A stretch of DNA of 64,000 bases from assembly GCA_964389025.1 (NCBI GenBank), contig CAYMCQ010000014.1:1-64000 (forward strand). Reading direction: 5' to 3'. A model generated the notes under the pieces. It saw only the letters and a program-made list of their open reading frames with translations. It had not been told where the DNA came from and searched no databases. Shown here piece by piece: positions 7,290 to 16,657 of this stretch. This stretch comes from CAYMCQ01 sp964389025 (GTDB taxonomy: Bacteria > Verrucomicrobiota > Verrucomicrobiia > Limisphaerales > CAYMCQ01). How positions within the stretch are numbered: position 1 is the stretch's first letter; every line of letters begins with the position of its first letter. The translations under genes and the position numbers were made by a program.

Positions 7290-9482
7290 GTGAAGCAAAA
7301 CTCGCGAAAAAAATCCGCTGCCGTCGCAAAAAGCGGCAAGCCTGCAATTCCGCCGGAATTTCCTTCAAGTTCGAGATTGGCTTTTTTGATCAGCGCGGTG
7401 CTGGTCCTGGTCACAGCGGCAGTCTATTTCCCGGTCGTCACGTTTGATTTCGTCAACTTCGACGACCCGGTATACGTCACCGGCAATTTGCGCGTGCTTC
7501 ACGGGCTGACAATGGATGGAGTGTCGTGGGCTTTTACGAAAGTCTATTTCGCCAACTGGCTGCCGTTGACGTGGCTTTCGCACATGCTTGATGTCCAGAT
7601 TTACGGGCTGAAACCGTGGGGACATCACCTGACGAATGTGTTGTTTCATCTGGCCAACACGATTTTGCTGTTCGCCGTTTTGAGACGAATGACCAGCCTT
7701 CGCCCGGAAGCTTCGCCTCGGCAAGCAGGCGCAGTCTGGAAAAGCGCAATCGTCGCCGCGCTGTTTGCGTTGCACCCGTTGCACGTCGAATCGGTCGCGT
7801 GGGTCGCGGAGCGCAAGGACGTTCTGAGCGCATTCTTTTTTCTGCTGACGATTTGGGCTTACGCCCGTTATGTAGGGTTCCAAGTCCGAGGTTCAAGGTT
7901 CAAGGTTCAAAGTTATTTGCTGACCTTGCTTTTTTTCGTGCTTGGCTTGATGAGCAAACCGATGCTCGTGACGCTGCCATTCGTGCTGCTCCTGTTGGAC
8001 TATTGGCCGCTGAATCGTTTTGAACTCTCAACTGTCAACGTTCAACGCCCAACGATTTTCCGGTCTCTTGTCGAAAAAATTCCGTTCTTCGCGCTGACAC
8101 TGGCCGCGAGCGCGCTGGCGTATTTTGCGCAGAAATCCGACAACACAGTCGGGTCACTGGAAAAATTTCCAATCTCCGGTCGCATTTCGAATGCGCTGGT
8201 TTCATACGTTCGCTATCTGGGGAAAATGATCTGGCCGGACGATCTCGCGGTTTTTTACCCGCATCCCGGGACATGGCCGTTGCCGCAAACGATTGTGGCG
8301 GGACTGTTGTTGCTCCTCGTGACGGGAGTGGCTCTTTGGAAAGCGAGATCGCAGCGCTGGCTGGTCGTGGGCTGGTTTTGGTATCTGGGAATGCTCGTTC
8401 CAGTGATCGGGTTGGTGCAAATCGGCGATCACGCGATGGCGGACCGCTACTCGTATCTTCCACTGATTGGAATTTTTATCATGATTGTTTGGGGAGCTGC
8501 AGAGGTGGTCGCGCGGTTTCAGCGCGGGCGAAGTGTGTTTGCCGCTTTTGCCATCGCGGTGCTGGCCGGTTGTGGCGTGGCAGCGGCGTTTCAACTTCGC
8601 TTCTGGAAAAACAGCGAGACACTTTTCACGCGCTCGGCGCGGGTGACGACGGGAAACTACATTGCTTTTTTGAATCTGGGAATCGTCTGCGCAGAAAAAG
8701 GAAAACTGGATGAAGCCTCCAACAATCTTTCCGAGGCGCTGCGATTAAAACCGGATTATGCGCTGACCCACATGAATCTCGCCAACCTGCTGCGGCTGCA
8801 AGGCAAGACCGATGAGGCCGCCGCCCATTACGAAGAGGCGCTGCGACTGCAGCCAGATGACGTGGGGACGCGCTACAATTATGGCGGCCTTCTGACCGCG
8901 CAGGGCAAACTGGACGAAGCGGAAAAACATTTTCGCGCGGCGCTGCGTTTGAAACCCGATTGGGCGGAGCTGCATTTCAAAATGGGCTACCTGTTGTGCC
9001 TGCGCGGAAATTTGGACAACGGGATAATCCATTATCAAAGGGCGTTCGAGTTGAAACCCACGCCGGAGACGCACACACATCTTGGCATCGCGTTCGCCCG
9101 GCAAAAAAAATGGGGCGAAGCCGCCGGCCACCTGCGGCTTGCGGCGAAAGCGCTTCCAAATAACCCGGCGGTCGCGCGCGACCTGGCGTGGGTTCTGGCA
9201 ACGTGCGACGACCCGAAAATTTACAATCCCACCGAGGCAGTCCAACTGGCCGGGCGCGCGTGCGAACTGACGGAGCGGCGCGACGCGGGTTGCCTGGACG
9301 TTCTTGCCACCGCATACTCGGAGGCGCGGCGATTCGACGACGCGGTCCAAACGGCGGGCGAAGCGTTGTCAGTGGCCGTCGCTGCGAAAGATAATGACCT
9401 GGCAACGCAAATTCGGGAACGATTGAAAAATTTTCAAGCGGGCAAGCCGTTTCGGGAGACGGTTCGGGCTGCCCAGCCCTGA
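7290..9482 (+). CDS. TMTC-type membrane protein with C-terminal TPR repeats
   Basis: A 730-residue inner-membrane protein. The N-terminal two thirds carry about ten transmembrane segments and the family motifs FVNFDDPVYV, ALHPLHVESVAWVAERKD and ADRYSYLPLIG, as in TMTC/GT-C-like glycosyltransferase relatives. The last 260 residues hold TPR units (NLGIVCAEKGKLDEA, NLANLLRLQGKTDEA, NYGGLLTAQGKLDEA). Relatives transfer sugars from lipid donors; the substrate is unknown here. The GTG at 7290 is the only start that keeps the first membrane segment. Two arrays of 7-bp repeats (7876-7910 and 8022-8056) are read through in loops between membrane segments, encoding VRGSRFKVQ and STVNVQRP, and look like insertions. 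Confidence 0.83.
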   Translation: MKQNSRKKSAAVAKSGKPAIPPEFPSSSRLAFLISAVLVLVTAAVYFPVVTFDFVNFDDPVYVTGNLRVLHGLTMDGVSWAFTKVYFANWLPLTWLSHMLDVQIYGLKPWGHHLTNVLFHLANTILLFAVLRRMTSLRPEASPRQAGAVWKSAIVAALFALHPLHVESVAWVAERKDVLSAFFFLLTIWAYARYVGFQVRGSRFKVQSYLLTLLFFVLGLMSKPMLVTLPFVLLLLDYWPLNRFELSTVNVQRPTIFRSLVEKIPFFALTLAASALAYFAQKSDNTVGSLEKFPISGRISNALVSYVRYLGKMIWPDDLAVFYPHPGTWPLPQTIVAGLLLLLVTGVALWKARSQRWLVVGWFWYLGMLVPVIGLVQIGDHAMADRYSYLPLIGIFIMIVWGAAEVVARFQRGRSVFAAFAIAVLAGCGVAAAFQLRFWKNSETLFTRSARVTTGNYIAFLNLGIVCAEKGKLDEASNNLSEALRLKPDYALTHMNLANLLRLQGKTDEAAAHYEEALRLQPDDVGTRYNYGGLLTAQGKLDEAEKHFRAALRLKPDWAELHFKMGYLLCLRGNLDNGIIHYQRAFELKPTPETHTHLGIAFARQKKWGEAAGHLRLAAKALPNNPAVARDLAWVLATCDDPKIYNPTEAVQLAGRACELTERRDAGCLDVLATAYSEARRFDDAVQTAGEALSVAVAAKDNDLATQIRERLKNFQAGKPFRETVRAAQP
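7876..7910. repeat. Heptamer array inside the TMTC gene (array 1)
   Basis: Five consecutive 7-bp units: GGTTCCA, AGTCCGA, then three exact GGTTCAA. It lies within coding sequence. Complement-related units (ACTTGAA, ACTTCAA) form the array before trpA at 48295. Confidence 0.75.
8022..8056. repeat. Heptamer array inside the TMTC gene (array 2)
   Basis: Five 7-bp units: GAACTCT, CAACTGT, CAACGTT, CAACGCC, CAACGAT. It is about 110 bp after array 1 and also translated. Confidence 0.7.
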
Positions 9483-9558
9483 AGAATACGGCTAAAAATC
9501 AACGCCTCATGTGCGCGACGCGGCCATAGATGCGCCCATTTGCCTGACAATTTGAAGA

Positions 9559-9587
9559 TTGACTCTTGAGGCTGGGCGGAAATAATT
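9559..9587 (+). promoter_or_regulatory. Candidate promoter of the tandem-Ig gene
   Basis: TTGACT (9559-9564) and ATAATT (9582-9587) are spaced by 17 bp in the gap before the gene at 9658. The -10 box is a weak match, so this is only a candidate. Confidence 0.3.
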
Positions 9588-9657
9588 ATCGAGATTCAAA
9601 AGCTCGCGCACCGCAAATGTTGTTTCCAATCCTCACGTCCAAAAAGTCACAGGCACC

Positions 9658-12600
9658 ATGAAAAACTTTTTGTGCTTCGCGCTCGTGGCTGTTGTTTCGG
9701 CCATAGCCCGCGCCGATGATCCGGCGATTGTCCTCGCGCCAGCGAACACCACCCACTGCCCCGGCGATACGGCGTCGTTCACTGTCGTTGCCACCAGCCT
9801 CGGAAACCTCACATACCAATGGAGCACGAATGGCACGGCTCTTGTTGACGGCGACAAGTATTTCGGTTCGCAAGCCGCCACCCTGTTTATCACCAACGTG
9901 ACGGCAACCGACGCGCTCACTTACAGCGTGGCAGTGACCACGGATTTCGGCGGTGGCAACACCACAAACGTCGGTGCCACTTTAACCGTGAACCCGACGA
10001 CGGACGCCGGCGCAGGCATGGCCGACCAGACCAATTGTGTAGGCGCAAACATCACGTTCACTAGCACCGTCACAGGCGTGGATTTGACTTACGTTTGGAG
10101 AAAAGACGGCGACTTGCTGTCTGGCGAAACCAGCAGCAGTCTGACGACGAACAACGTTGGCACAAGCGCCAGCGGGACTTACTGCGTTGAGGTCACCGGC
10201 GCGTGTGGCAACGCGACAAACTGCGCGACACTCACAGTGAACCCGACGACCAGCGCGACGGCGCTGACGAGCCAGACCAATTGCCCGGGCACTAGCGCAA
10301 CATTCAGCACGACAGCCGGCGGCACGGGTCCGTTCAGCTACATTTGGAGATTCAGCGGCAACGAACTTGTCAGTGAGACGAACAGCAGCTTTACGACAAA
10401 CAACTTGAGCGCAGGCAGCGCAGGCACTTACACCGTGGAAGTCACCGGCGCGTGCGGGAGTGTGACCAACAGTGCGACGCTGACGGTCAACGCGCCGACG
10501 CTCGCCGGGGCGGGCATGGTCAGCCAGAGTGTGTGCGAAGGCGCGAGCGTCACGTTCACCAGTAGCGCCACGGGCACGGGACTGACTTATGTGTGGGTGA
10601 AAGACGGTTTCGTGCTCGATGGCGAGACGGGCAGCAGCTTCACCACGAACGGAGTCAGCGTGGCCTCCAGCGGCGAATACTGGGTTCAAGTCACCGGCGC
10701 GTGCGGGAGTGTGACCAACAGCGCGGACCTGACCGTCATCGCGACGACGGCTGCGGGTGCTGGCATGGCCAATCAGACCAAATGTCCGGGCGGCAGCGCG
10801 ACGTTCACGAGCACAGTCACGGGCACGAGTTTGACTTACATCTGGAGATTCAACGGCAACGCGCTGACCGGCGCGACAAGCAGCAGTTTTACGACGAACG
10901 ACTTGAGCGCAGGCAGCGCCGGCACTTACACAGTGGAAGTCGCGGGCATGTGCGGGAGCGCGACCAACAGCGCCGATTTGACGGTTCTGACGAACGTAAG
11001 CGCAACGGCATTGACCAGCCTGACCAATTGTCCGGGTTCCATTGCCAGTTTCAGCACGGTGGCTTCAGGCACCGGGCCGTTCACCTATCAATGGTTCACG
11101 AATGGCGTGGCGCTCAGTGACGGCAACGAATTTTCCGGTTCGACAACCGACACCCTGACAATCAACCCGGTGACCGCAGCCGACGGGTTGACTTACAGCG
11201 TGGTGGTCAGCGGCAATTGCGACAGTGTAACCAACAGCGCGACGCTCACAGTTGACGCGACGAGCGCGACGGCATTGACGAACCTGACCAACTGCCCGGG
11301 CAGCAGCGCGACGTTCAGCACGACCGCTAGTGGCAGTGGCCCGTTTAGTTACGTGTGGAACAGGGATGGCGTTGTCCTGGCAGGAGAGACAGGCAGCAGT
11401 TTTACAACGAACAATGTGAGCGCGGCCAGCGCCGGCACTTACACGGTGGAAGTTACCGGCCTATGCGGCAGTGTGACCAACAGCGCGACGCTGACAGTCA
11501 ACGTGGTCTTGACCGCGACAGCCTTGACAAGCGTGACCAATTGTCCGGGCGCGAGCGCAACGTTCAGCACCGTGGCTTCGGGCACCGGCCCGTTCAGCTA
11601 CGTCTGGAGAAAGGATGGGAATGTTCTGGCGGGAGCGACGGACAGCAGTTTTACGACGAACAACGTGAGCGCGGCCAGCGCCGGCACCTACACGGTGGAA
11701 GTCCACGGCCCGTGCGGAGACGTGACCAACAACGCGACGTTGACGGTAGTGAATGACTCAGCGCCGCCAATTATTTTCTGCTTCCCCGACAAAACGGTTG
11801 AGTGCGCATCCGCGTGGAGCTTTGATTCACCCACGGCCCTGGATGCATTTTGCGGCACCAATGTGACCGTTGCAATTCTCAGCACCGTGACCAATGGCGA
11901 CTCGTGTTCTCAGGTCATCGTTCGGACGTGGAGCGCCACCGATTGTTGCAATAACAGCGCAAATTGCAGCCAGACGGTCACAGTGGTGGATACAACGCCG
12001 CCTGTCTTCGGCTCTTCCGCGACCGATATTCTTGCGGTCGGCGGCACTAACGACAACTTCGCCGGACCAGAGCCAGGCTTCCCAAGCGCAGGGCTGATAA
12101 CATGGCTGACAAATCACAGCATAAACACTTTCAAGGGCTTTGATAATTGCACAAACAACCGCACGTTTGCGCACACGTTCACAAACCTTCCCGCCTGTAT
12201 CAGCAAGGCGCGCCTGCTGGCGCGGCTTAGGCCCTGCAGCGACAGCCCGGACAATGACACGATCGAACTGGCATTCACTGATGCCACCGGCGAGAAATTG
12301 GCAAACTGGAGGCGGTTTCTTGGCACCTCTGGGAATGAAAGCAATCCAGTGGAGCTTGGCCTGTTGCCGGGTAATTGGTGGAGCCATGGAGCGGGATATG
12401 AGTTCGCTCTCGACGTTTCCGCGCTGCCACTGGCTGGCGGCGGGACGACCAACATGCTGCCGTATTTGAACCACATGCGTCTGCTGGACATCCTCGTGCG
12501 GGACGACTCCTCGGTTGATTACCTGACATTGGAGCTGACAATCTCTTGCGGTGCCCCCGACAAAACGGTCGAGTGCAGTTCCGGCTGGTCGTTCGACACA

Positions 12601-13404
12601 CCTGTCTCCGTGGACGCCTGCGCCGGCAACGACGTCACAACCACGGTGATCAGCACGTTGACGAATAGTGCTGCGTGTCAGACGATCATCACCCGGACCT
12701 GGCAGATTTCCGATCCGTGCAGCAATAAAACACATTGCAGCCAGCAGGTGACATTGGTGGACACCACACCGCCGATTTTGCTATGCGAGCAGAACAAGAC
12801 TGCGGAATGTGGTTCAGCCTGGACGTTCGATTCGCCCCTGGCGTTGGACGGCTGCTGCGGAACGAATGTGAGCATCTCGGTCCTTGACACCGTCACAAAC
12901 GGCGCAGTCTGTCCGCCAACGATCACCCGCACCTGGCAGGCGGCTGATTGTTGCGGCAACAGCGCGACCTGTAGCCAGACAGTCTCGCTCCTGGACACCA
13001 CGCCGCCGGTGATCACGTGTCCGTCCAACATCGTGGTGGCGGGATGCACCAACGTCCCGGTCTGTTTTTCAGTGACGGCGGCGGACAGTTGCGGCAGCGT
13101 GACGGTGGTGACCACGCCGGCGTCATGCAGTGGATTTTCGCTGGGGATGACAGTGGTTCATTGTGTGGCCACGGACGCATGCGGTAATACCAATAGTTGC
13201 GACTTCACGGTTGAAGTCGTGGAACCAACGCTGAGGATTCAACTGATTGGCACCAATACCGTCATTTCATGGAGCGGCGGCGGAACTCTGCAGGAGATAG
13301 GCCAGATGTTCGACACATGGACAAATGTTTCCTCCGCCACTTCGCCTTACACGGTTCCATTGCCAATGTCTGAAATGAAGTTCTATCGTTTGATCTGCGA
13401 TTAG
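9658..13404 (+). CDS. Giant secreted Cys-rich tandem Ig-like/HYR-like repeat protein
   Basis: 1248 residues with a signal peptide (to about residue 20). Residues 25-700 are eight or nine Ig-like units of about 88 residues, each with the pattern NCPGSSATFST ... FSYVWRKDG ... SAGTYTVEVTG.CG..TNSATLTV, so each has a Cys near the start and one near the end that could form the Ig disulfide. The distal part holds HYR-like modules (DKTVECASAWSFDSP ... DTTPPV), repeated three times and also Cys-rich, plus one interrupting domain around residues 790-960. The tail (LRIQLIGTNTVISWSG...) is common at the ends of Verrucomicrobial surface proteins. The DNA of neighbouring units is very similar, so unit number may vary by recombination. 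A cell-surface role is likely; the ligand is unknown. Confidence 0.88.
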   Translation: MKNFLCFALVAVVSAIARADDPAIVLAPANTTHCPGDTASFTVVATSLGNLTYQWSTNGTALVDGDKYFGSQAATLFITNVTATDALTYSVAVTTDFGGGNTTNVGATLTVNPTTDAGAGMADQTNCVGANITFTSTVTGVDLTYVWRKDGDLLSGETSSSLTTNNVGTSASGTYCVEVTGACGNATNCATLTVNPTTSATALTSQTNCPGTSATFSTTAGGTGPFSYIWRFSGNELVSETNSSFTTNNLSAGSAGTYTVEVTGACGSVTNSATLTVNAPTLAGAGMVSQSVCEGASVTFTSSATGTGLTYVWVKDGFVLDGETGSSFTTNGVSVASSGEYWVQVTGACGSVTNSADLTVIATTAAGAGMANQTKCPGGSATFTSTVTGTSLTYIWRFNGNALTGATSSSFTTNDLSAGSAGTYTVEVAGMCGSATNSADLTVLTNVSATALTSLTNCPGSIASFSTVASGTGPFTYQWFTNGVALSDGNEFSGSTTDTLTINPVTAADGLTYSVVVSGNCDSVTNSATLTVDATSATALTNLTNCPGSSATFSTTASGSGPFSYVWNRDGVVLAGETGSSFTTNNVSAASAGTYTVEVTGLCGSVTNSATLTVNVVLTATALTSVTNCPGASATFSTVASGTGPFSYVWRKDGNVLAGATDSSFTTNNVSAASAGTYTVEVHGPCGDVTNNATLTVVNDSAPPIIFCFPDKTVECASAWSFDSPTALDAFCGTNVTVAILSTVTNGDSCSQVIVRTWSATDCCNNSANCSQTVTVVDTTPPVFGSSATDILAVGGTNDNFAGPEPGFPSAGLITWLTNHSINTFKGFDNCTNNRTFAHTFTNLPACISKARLLARLRPCSDSPDNDTIELAFTDATGEKLANWRRFLGTSGNESNPVELGLLPGNWWSHGAGYEFALDVSALPLAGGGTTNMLPYLNHMRLLDILVRDDSSVDYLTLELTISCGAPDKTVECSSGWSFDTPVSVDACAGNDVTTTVISTLTNSAACQTIITRTWQISDPCSNKTHCSQQVTLVDTTPPILLCEQNKTAECGSAWTFDSPLALDGCCGTNVSISVLDTVTNGAVCPPTITRTWQAADCCGNSATCSQTVSLLDTTPPVITCPSNIVVAGCTNVPVCFSVTAADSCGSVTVVTTPASCSGFSLGMTVVHCVATDACGNTNSCDFTVEVVEPTLRIQLIGTNTVISWSGGGTLQEIGQMFDTWTNVSSATSPYTVPLPMSEMKFYRLICD

Positions 13405-13547
13405 TTTCAGCGTTCTGTTTGCGATGCGATCCGCGACCGCGCTCTCGGGACTCAACCTGGGGAGGCTCGCTGCGATTGGGTGCGCAAACAAACGTCCACG
13501 ACAAAATCACAATTGAGACGCGGGCGGGATTTTCATAGCCTCGCTGC

Positions 13548-14153
13548 GTGCTTTCGAATCAACAGATCAACGACGAAAAGTCTGCGCTGCGAACCCGCAT
13601 TCGAGCCGGGTTGAAAAAAATCTCCGACGATATGCGCAAACAGCTTTCGTCCCAGGCCTGTGAGTTGTTGCGACAGCAGGCGCTTTGGCAAAAGGCAGAT
13701 TCGGTTTTGCTCTATGCCCCGCTCACGGACGAGCTGGAAGTTTGGGATTTAGGTTCTGAAATTTTGGCGGGCGGGAAAATTTTGGCTCTCCCACAATTCC
13801 GTCCAGGACGGGGAGACTACATCGCGGCGCAGGTGAAAAACATCGAAAAGGCTCTGAAAAAAGGGCAGTTTGGCATTCGCGAGCCGGATGAGTCCTGCCC
13901 CCCCATTGAACTAAAGCGGCTGGACTTGGCGCTCGTGCCGGGTGTAGCATTCGATTTCGCCGGGCGGCGGCTTGGACGGGGAAAAGGGTTTTATGACCAA
14001 TTGCTGAAGCTCGTGCGCGGGATGACCGTGGGCGTGGCTTTCGATCAACAAATCGTGAGCGAAATCCCGGCCGGCCCGAATGACGTCCGTGTAAATTGCA
14101 TCTTGACGCCGACGCGCTGGAAAGTCTGTGACGCCACCAGCGCGGGGCTCTGA
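13548..14153 (+). CDS. 5-formyltetrahydrofolate cyclo-ligase
   Basis: Converts 5-formyl-THF to 5,10-methenyl-THF with ATP in cytoplasmic folate metabolism. The 201-residue length is typical. Family features seen are the basic N terminus (KSALRTRIRAGLKKIS), VLLYAPLTDELEV, and the nucleotide-binding end LVPGVAFDFAGRRLGRGKGFYD. It starts at GTG 13548. It ends 1 bp before rny, so the two are one transcription unit; this gene pair is found together in many bacteria. Confidence 0.93.
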   Translation: MLSNQQINDEKSALRTRIRAGLKKISDDMRKQLSSQACELLRQQALWQKADSVLLYAPLTDELEVWDLGSEILAGGKILALPQFRPGRGDYIAAQVKNIEKALKKGQFGIREPDESCPPIELKRLDLALVPGVAFDFAGRRLGRGKGFYDQLLKLVRGMTVGVAFDQQIVSEIPAGPNDVRVNCILTPTRWKVCDATSAGL

Positions 14154-14154
14154 A

Positions 14155-15717
14155 ATGATTGTTTTGGCGACCATTTACGAAAGCGCCGGTGTTTTCTTCG
14201 CCGGCGCGGTGACCGGCTTTTTGCTGTGGCGATGGAAAGATCGCACGGCGAGAGCAGCCGGGCTCCTCAAATCCAAAAATCTTCTTGATGACGCGCAGCG
14301 CGAGGCAGAGTCCATTGCCCGCGAAGCCAGACTTGCGGCCAATGAAGAGGCGCTAAAAATCCGCGAGCAGACGGAGCAATCGTTTGCCGCGCGGCGACAG
14401 GAGCGCGCTGAACTGGAACGGCGTTTGAGCGAACGAGAGGCGTTGATCAACTCCCAACTCGAAGGAATGCTCTCGGCGGAAAAACATTTGCGCGGGCAAA
14501 AGGAGTCATTGCAAAAACAGGAGGCCGGTTTGTCGGCGCAGGAACAGGAAACCCGCGTGATCCAAAAACAGCTTCGCGAGAAACTCCAGGCACTTGCCCA
14601 CCTTACCGAAGCGCAGGCCCGCGCAGCGTTGATCAAGGAAGTCGAGCAGGAGGCGTTGTGTGACGCGAGCAATCTCAGCCGCGAAATTATCGAGGAGGCG
14701 AAAGCCAGGGCGGAAGAAAAAGCGCGGCAAATCATTTCGGTGGCGATCCAACGCTACGCCGGCAATCACACATTCGAAACCACAACGGCGACAATTGCGT
14801 TGAATGGCGACGACATCAAAGGCCGCATCATTGGCCGCGACGGGCGGAACATCCGCGCGTTTGAGGCGGCAACGGGCGTGACGGTGTTGATTGATGACAC
14901 GCCGAACGCGGTTGTGTTGTCGGGATTTGATCCGGTCCGCCGCGACATCGCGCGCGAAGCGATGCAGCGATTGGTTGCCGACGGCCGGATTCATCCGACG
15001 CGGATTGAAGAAATCGTCCAGCAAGTTTCGCGCGAAATGGATGAAACGATTTTCCGGCTCGGTGAAGAGGCCGTTCACAAGGCGGGCTTGCCGCCGATGC
15101 CCCCGGAAATTTTGAAGCTGCTCGGCAAATTGCATTTTCGCCAGAGCTATTCGCAAAATGTTTTGAGCCACTCGGTCGAGGTCGCGCACCTGATGGGATT
15201 GATGGCGGCTGAGCTGGGCATTGACGTGCCGTCTGCAAAGCGCGCAGGGCTGCTGCACGACATCGGAAAGGCGATGAGCCATGACGCGGAAGGGCCTCAC
15301 GCAGTCGTCGGCGCGGAGTTCATCGCCCGCTTCGGCGAATCCGCGGAAGTGGTGAACGGCGTGGCGTCGCACCACAACGACGTTCCTCCAGTCGGTCCGC
15401 TGGGGATTCTCGTGAGCGCGGCGGACGCCATCAGCGCGTCGCGTCCGGGCGCGCGTTCGGAAAGCATGGCGACTTACCTGAAGCGCATCGAGGATTTGGA
15501 AAAAATCGCGCTTGATTTTCCGGGTGTCGAAAAGGTTTTCGCGGTGCAGGCCGGGCGTGAATTGCGGGTGTTTGTTCAGCCGGGAAAGATTTCCGATGAA
15601 AAAGCTTTTGGCCTCGCGCGCGCGATTGCGGGCAAGATCGAGGAGCAACTGCAGTATCCCGGCCAAATCAAGATCACAGTGATTCGGGAAACGCGGTGCG
15701 TGGAAGTGGCAAAGTAA
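14155..15717 (+). CDS. rny: Ribonuclease Y
   Basis: Membrane-anchored endoribonuclease that starts mRNA decay. The 520-residue protein begins at ATG 14155, giving an N-terminal membrane helix (residues 3-22). A long coiled coil (about 30-200) rich in Glu, Arg and Gln follows, then the KH domain with the GRIIGRDGRNIRAFE loop. The HD domain has HSVEVAHLMG, GLLHDIGKA (the HD pair), ASHHND and SAADAISASRPGARSE. All hallmark motifs are intact and the length matches the family. It is co-transcribed with the cyclo-ligase. Confidence 0.97.
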   Translation: MIVLATIYESAGVFFAGAVTGFLLWRWKDRTARAAGLLKSKNLLDDAQREAESIAREARLAANEEALKIREQTEQSFAARRQERAELERRLSEREALINSQLEGMLSAEKHLRGQKESLQKQEAGLSAQEQETRVIQKQLREKLQALAHLTEAQARAALIKEVEQEALCDASNLSREIIEEAKARAEEKARQIISVAIQRYAGNHTFETTTATIALNGDDIKGRIIGRDGRNIRAFEAATGVTVLIDDTPNAVVLSGFDPVRRDIAREAMQRLVADGRIHPTRIEEIVQQVSREMDETIFRLGEEAVHKAGLPPMPPEILKLLGKLHFRQSYSQNVLSHSVEVAHLMGLMAAELGIDVPSAKRAGLLHDIGKAMSHDAEGPHAVVGAEFIARFGESAEVVNGVASHHNDVPPVGPLGILVSAADAISASRPGARSESMATYLKRIEDLEKIALDFPGVEKVFAVQAGRELRVFVQPGKISDEKAFGLARAIAGKIEEQLQYPGQIKITVIRETRCVEVAK

Positions 15718-15725
15718 ACTGAAGC

Positions 15726-15905
15726 TTAACGGCCTTCGTATAACCCCATCGGGATTCCGTTTTCCCAGCCTCTCGGCGAATTCCAGGGTCGCTCGGAGGC
15801 GTTTTGAGTGTCGGAATCAGTCGTTGCGCAACCAACAGCGCCAACGAGCAAAAGGCAAAGCGCCAGCACAGCCCGCCAGTTTCGAATGAGGAACTTCAAA
15901 TTCAT
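15726..15905 (-). CDS. Small lipoprotein, 59 residues
   Basis: A short frame with a signal peptide and lipobox ending in GAVGC (Cys26), so the mature protein is about 34 residues, rich in Trp, Pro and Asn and ending MGLYEGR. Its ATG overlaps the TGA of the upstream coiled-coil gene (ATGA), which strongly supports translation. The ending SERPWNSPRGWENG resembles short lipoproteins I associate with Verrucomicrobiota. The function is unknown; coupling to the upstream envelope protein suggests they work together. Confidence 0.75.
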   Translation of the reverse strand: MNLKFLIRNWRAVLALCLLLVGAVGCATTDSDTQNASERPWNSPRGWENGIPMGLYEGR

Positions 15906-16657
15906 ATTCCGGGAAGAACGGAATCGCCTTCCATCACTTCGCCGAGCTTCCAGCCGGGAAGGACGTTTGCGATGGCGCGGTCAGGCTGGACGCTCCGGAC
16001 TTTGAGCTTGGCAACGAGTTTGCCGTTGCGATTGACGAGGAGCACGCCGTTTTCCTTCAGCCCTTTGTCTCCGCCGACATTGAGAACAACGAATTCGTAT
16101 TTGGGATCCACCACGACGACCGTGCCGCGAAGTTCAGGCGGCAATATGACATCGCGGTCGCCGCCTGTTAACTGGTCGAGCTTGTTGGACACAAAGGCAA
16201 GCTCGCGTCCCAGATTTGCAATCGTCGTTACAAGATTTGTCCGGTCATTGCGAAGTCCTTTCGCGTCGCGAATCGCGTCGTTGACCTGGGCCACTGTTCC
16301 CACAACTTTGTATTGGGAGAGTTCCTGGTCGAATTTGTCGCGGTCTTCGGTGGCCTTGGCGAGTTTGCCGGCAATTTCAGTGGCGCGGGCTTTTGCGCTG
16401 GCCGCTTCAGTCACCGCCGTGTCGCGTTCGCTGGTCGTCGTGGCGAGATCGGCTTTGGTCTTGTCGAGGTCTTTTTTGATTTTGGTGAGGTCGGTCTTGG
16501 TGGTCGTCAACTCCGCGTCGGTGGTGGTGAACCTGCCTTTCCAGTCGTCGCGCTCGGACACCAGCGTCGTGATTTTTTCTTTGACCTTGAGGAAGCTGAT
16601 GCCGGCTGTGGCAAGGCTGGCGACAATGGCTATGATGAGGCTAATTCGAATAAGCAT
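15902..16657 (-). CDS. Membrane-anchored coiled-coil protein of unknown function
   Basis: 251 residues. One N-terminal membrane helix (residues 3-22) is followed by a Thr/Lys/Asp-rich coiled coil (about 25-165) and a compact beta-rich C-terminal domain (from LRGTVVVVDPKYEFVVLNVGG). The last part resembles beta domains that follow coiled coils in envelope-organising proteins such as MreC, but the match is general. It is followed with a 4-bp overlap by a small lipoprotein gene. Probably a periplasm-facing structural protein. Confidence 0.75.
   Translation of the reverse strand: MLIRISLIIAIVASLATAGISFLKVKEKITTLVSERDDWKGRFTTTDAELTTTKTDLTKIKKDLDKTKADLATTTSERDTAVTEAASAKARATEIAGKLAKATEDRDKFDQELSQYKVVGTVAQVNDAIRDAKGLRNDRTNLVTTIANLGRELAFVSNKLDQLTGGDRDVILPPELRGTVVVVDPKYEFVVLNVGGDKGLKENGVLLVNRNGKLVAKLKVRSVQPDRAIANVLPGWKLGEVMEGDSVLPGI

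Noticed and set aside
10000..11750. Regularly spaced similar DNA blocks that could suggest a CRISPR-like or satellite array.
   Set aside because: The blocks are translated Ig-like units in one open frame with about 270-bp period, not CRISPR repeats.
13386..13572. Possible 6S RNA before the 5-formyl-THF cyclo-ligase gene, a place where 6S RNA is often found; GTTTGCG/CGCAAAC and CGTTTGATCTG/CAGATCAACG can pair.
   Set aside because: The closing stem would lie inside both flanking genes, and the central bubble and length typical of 6S RNA are not clear. A covariance search with the 6S models would decide.
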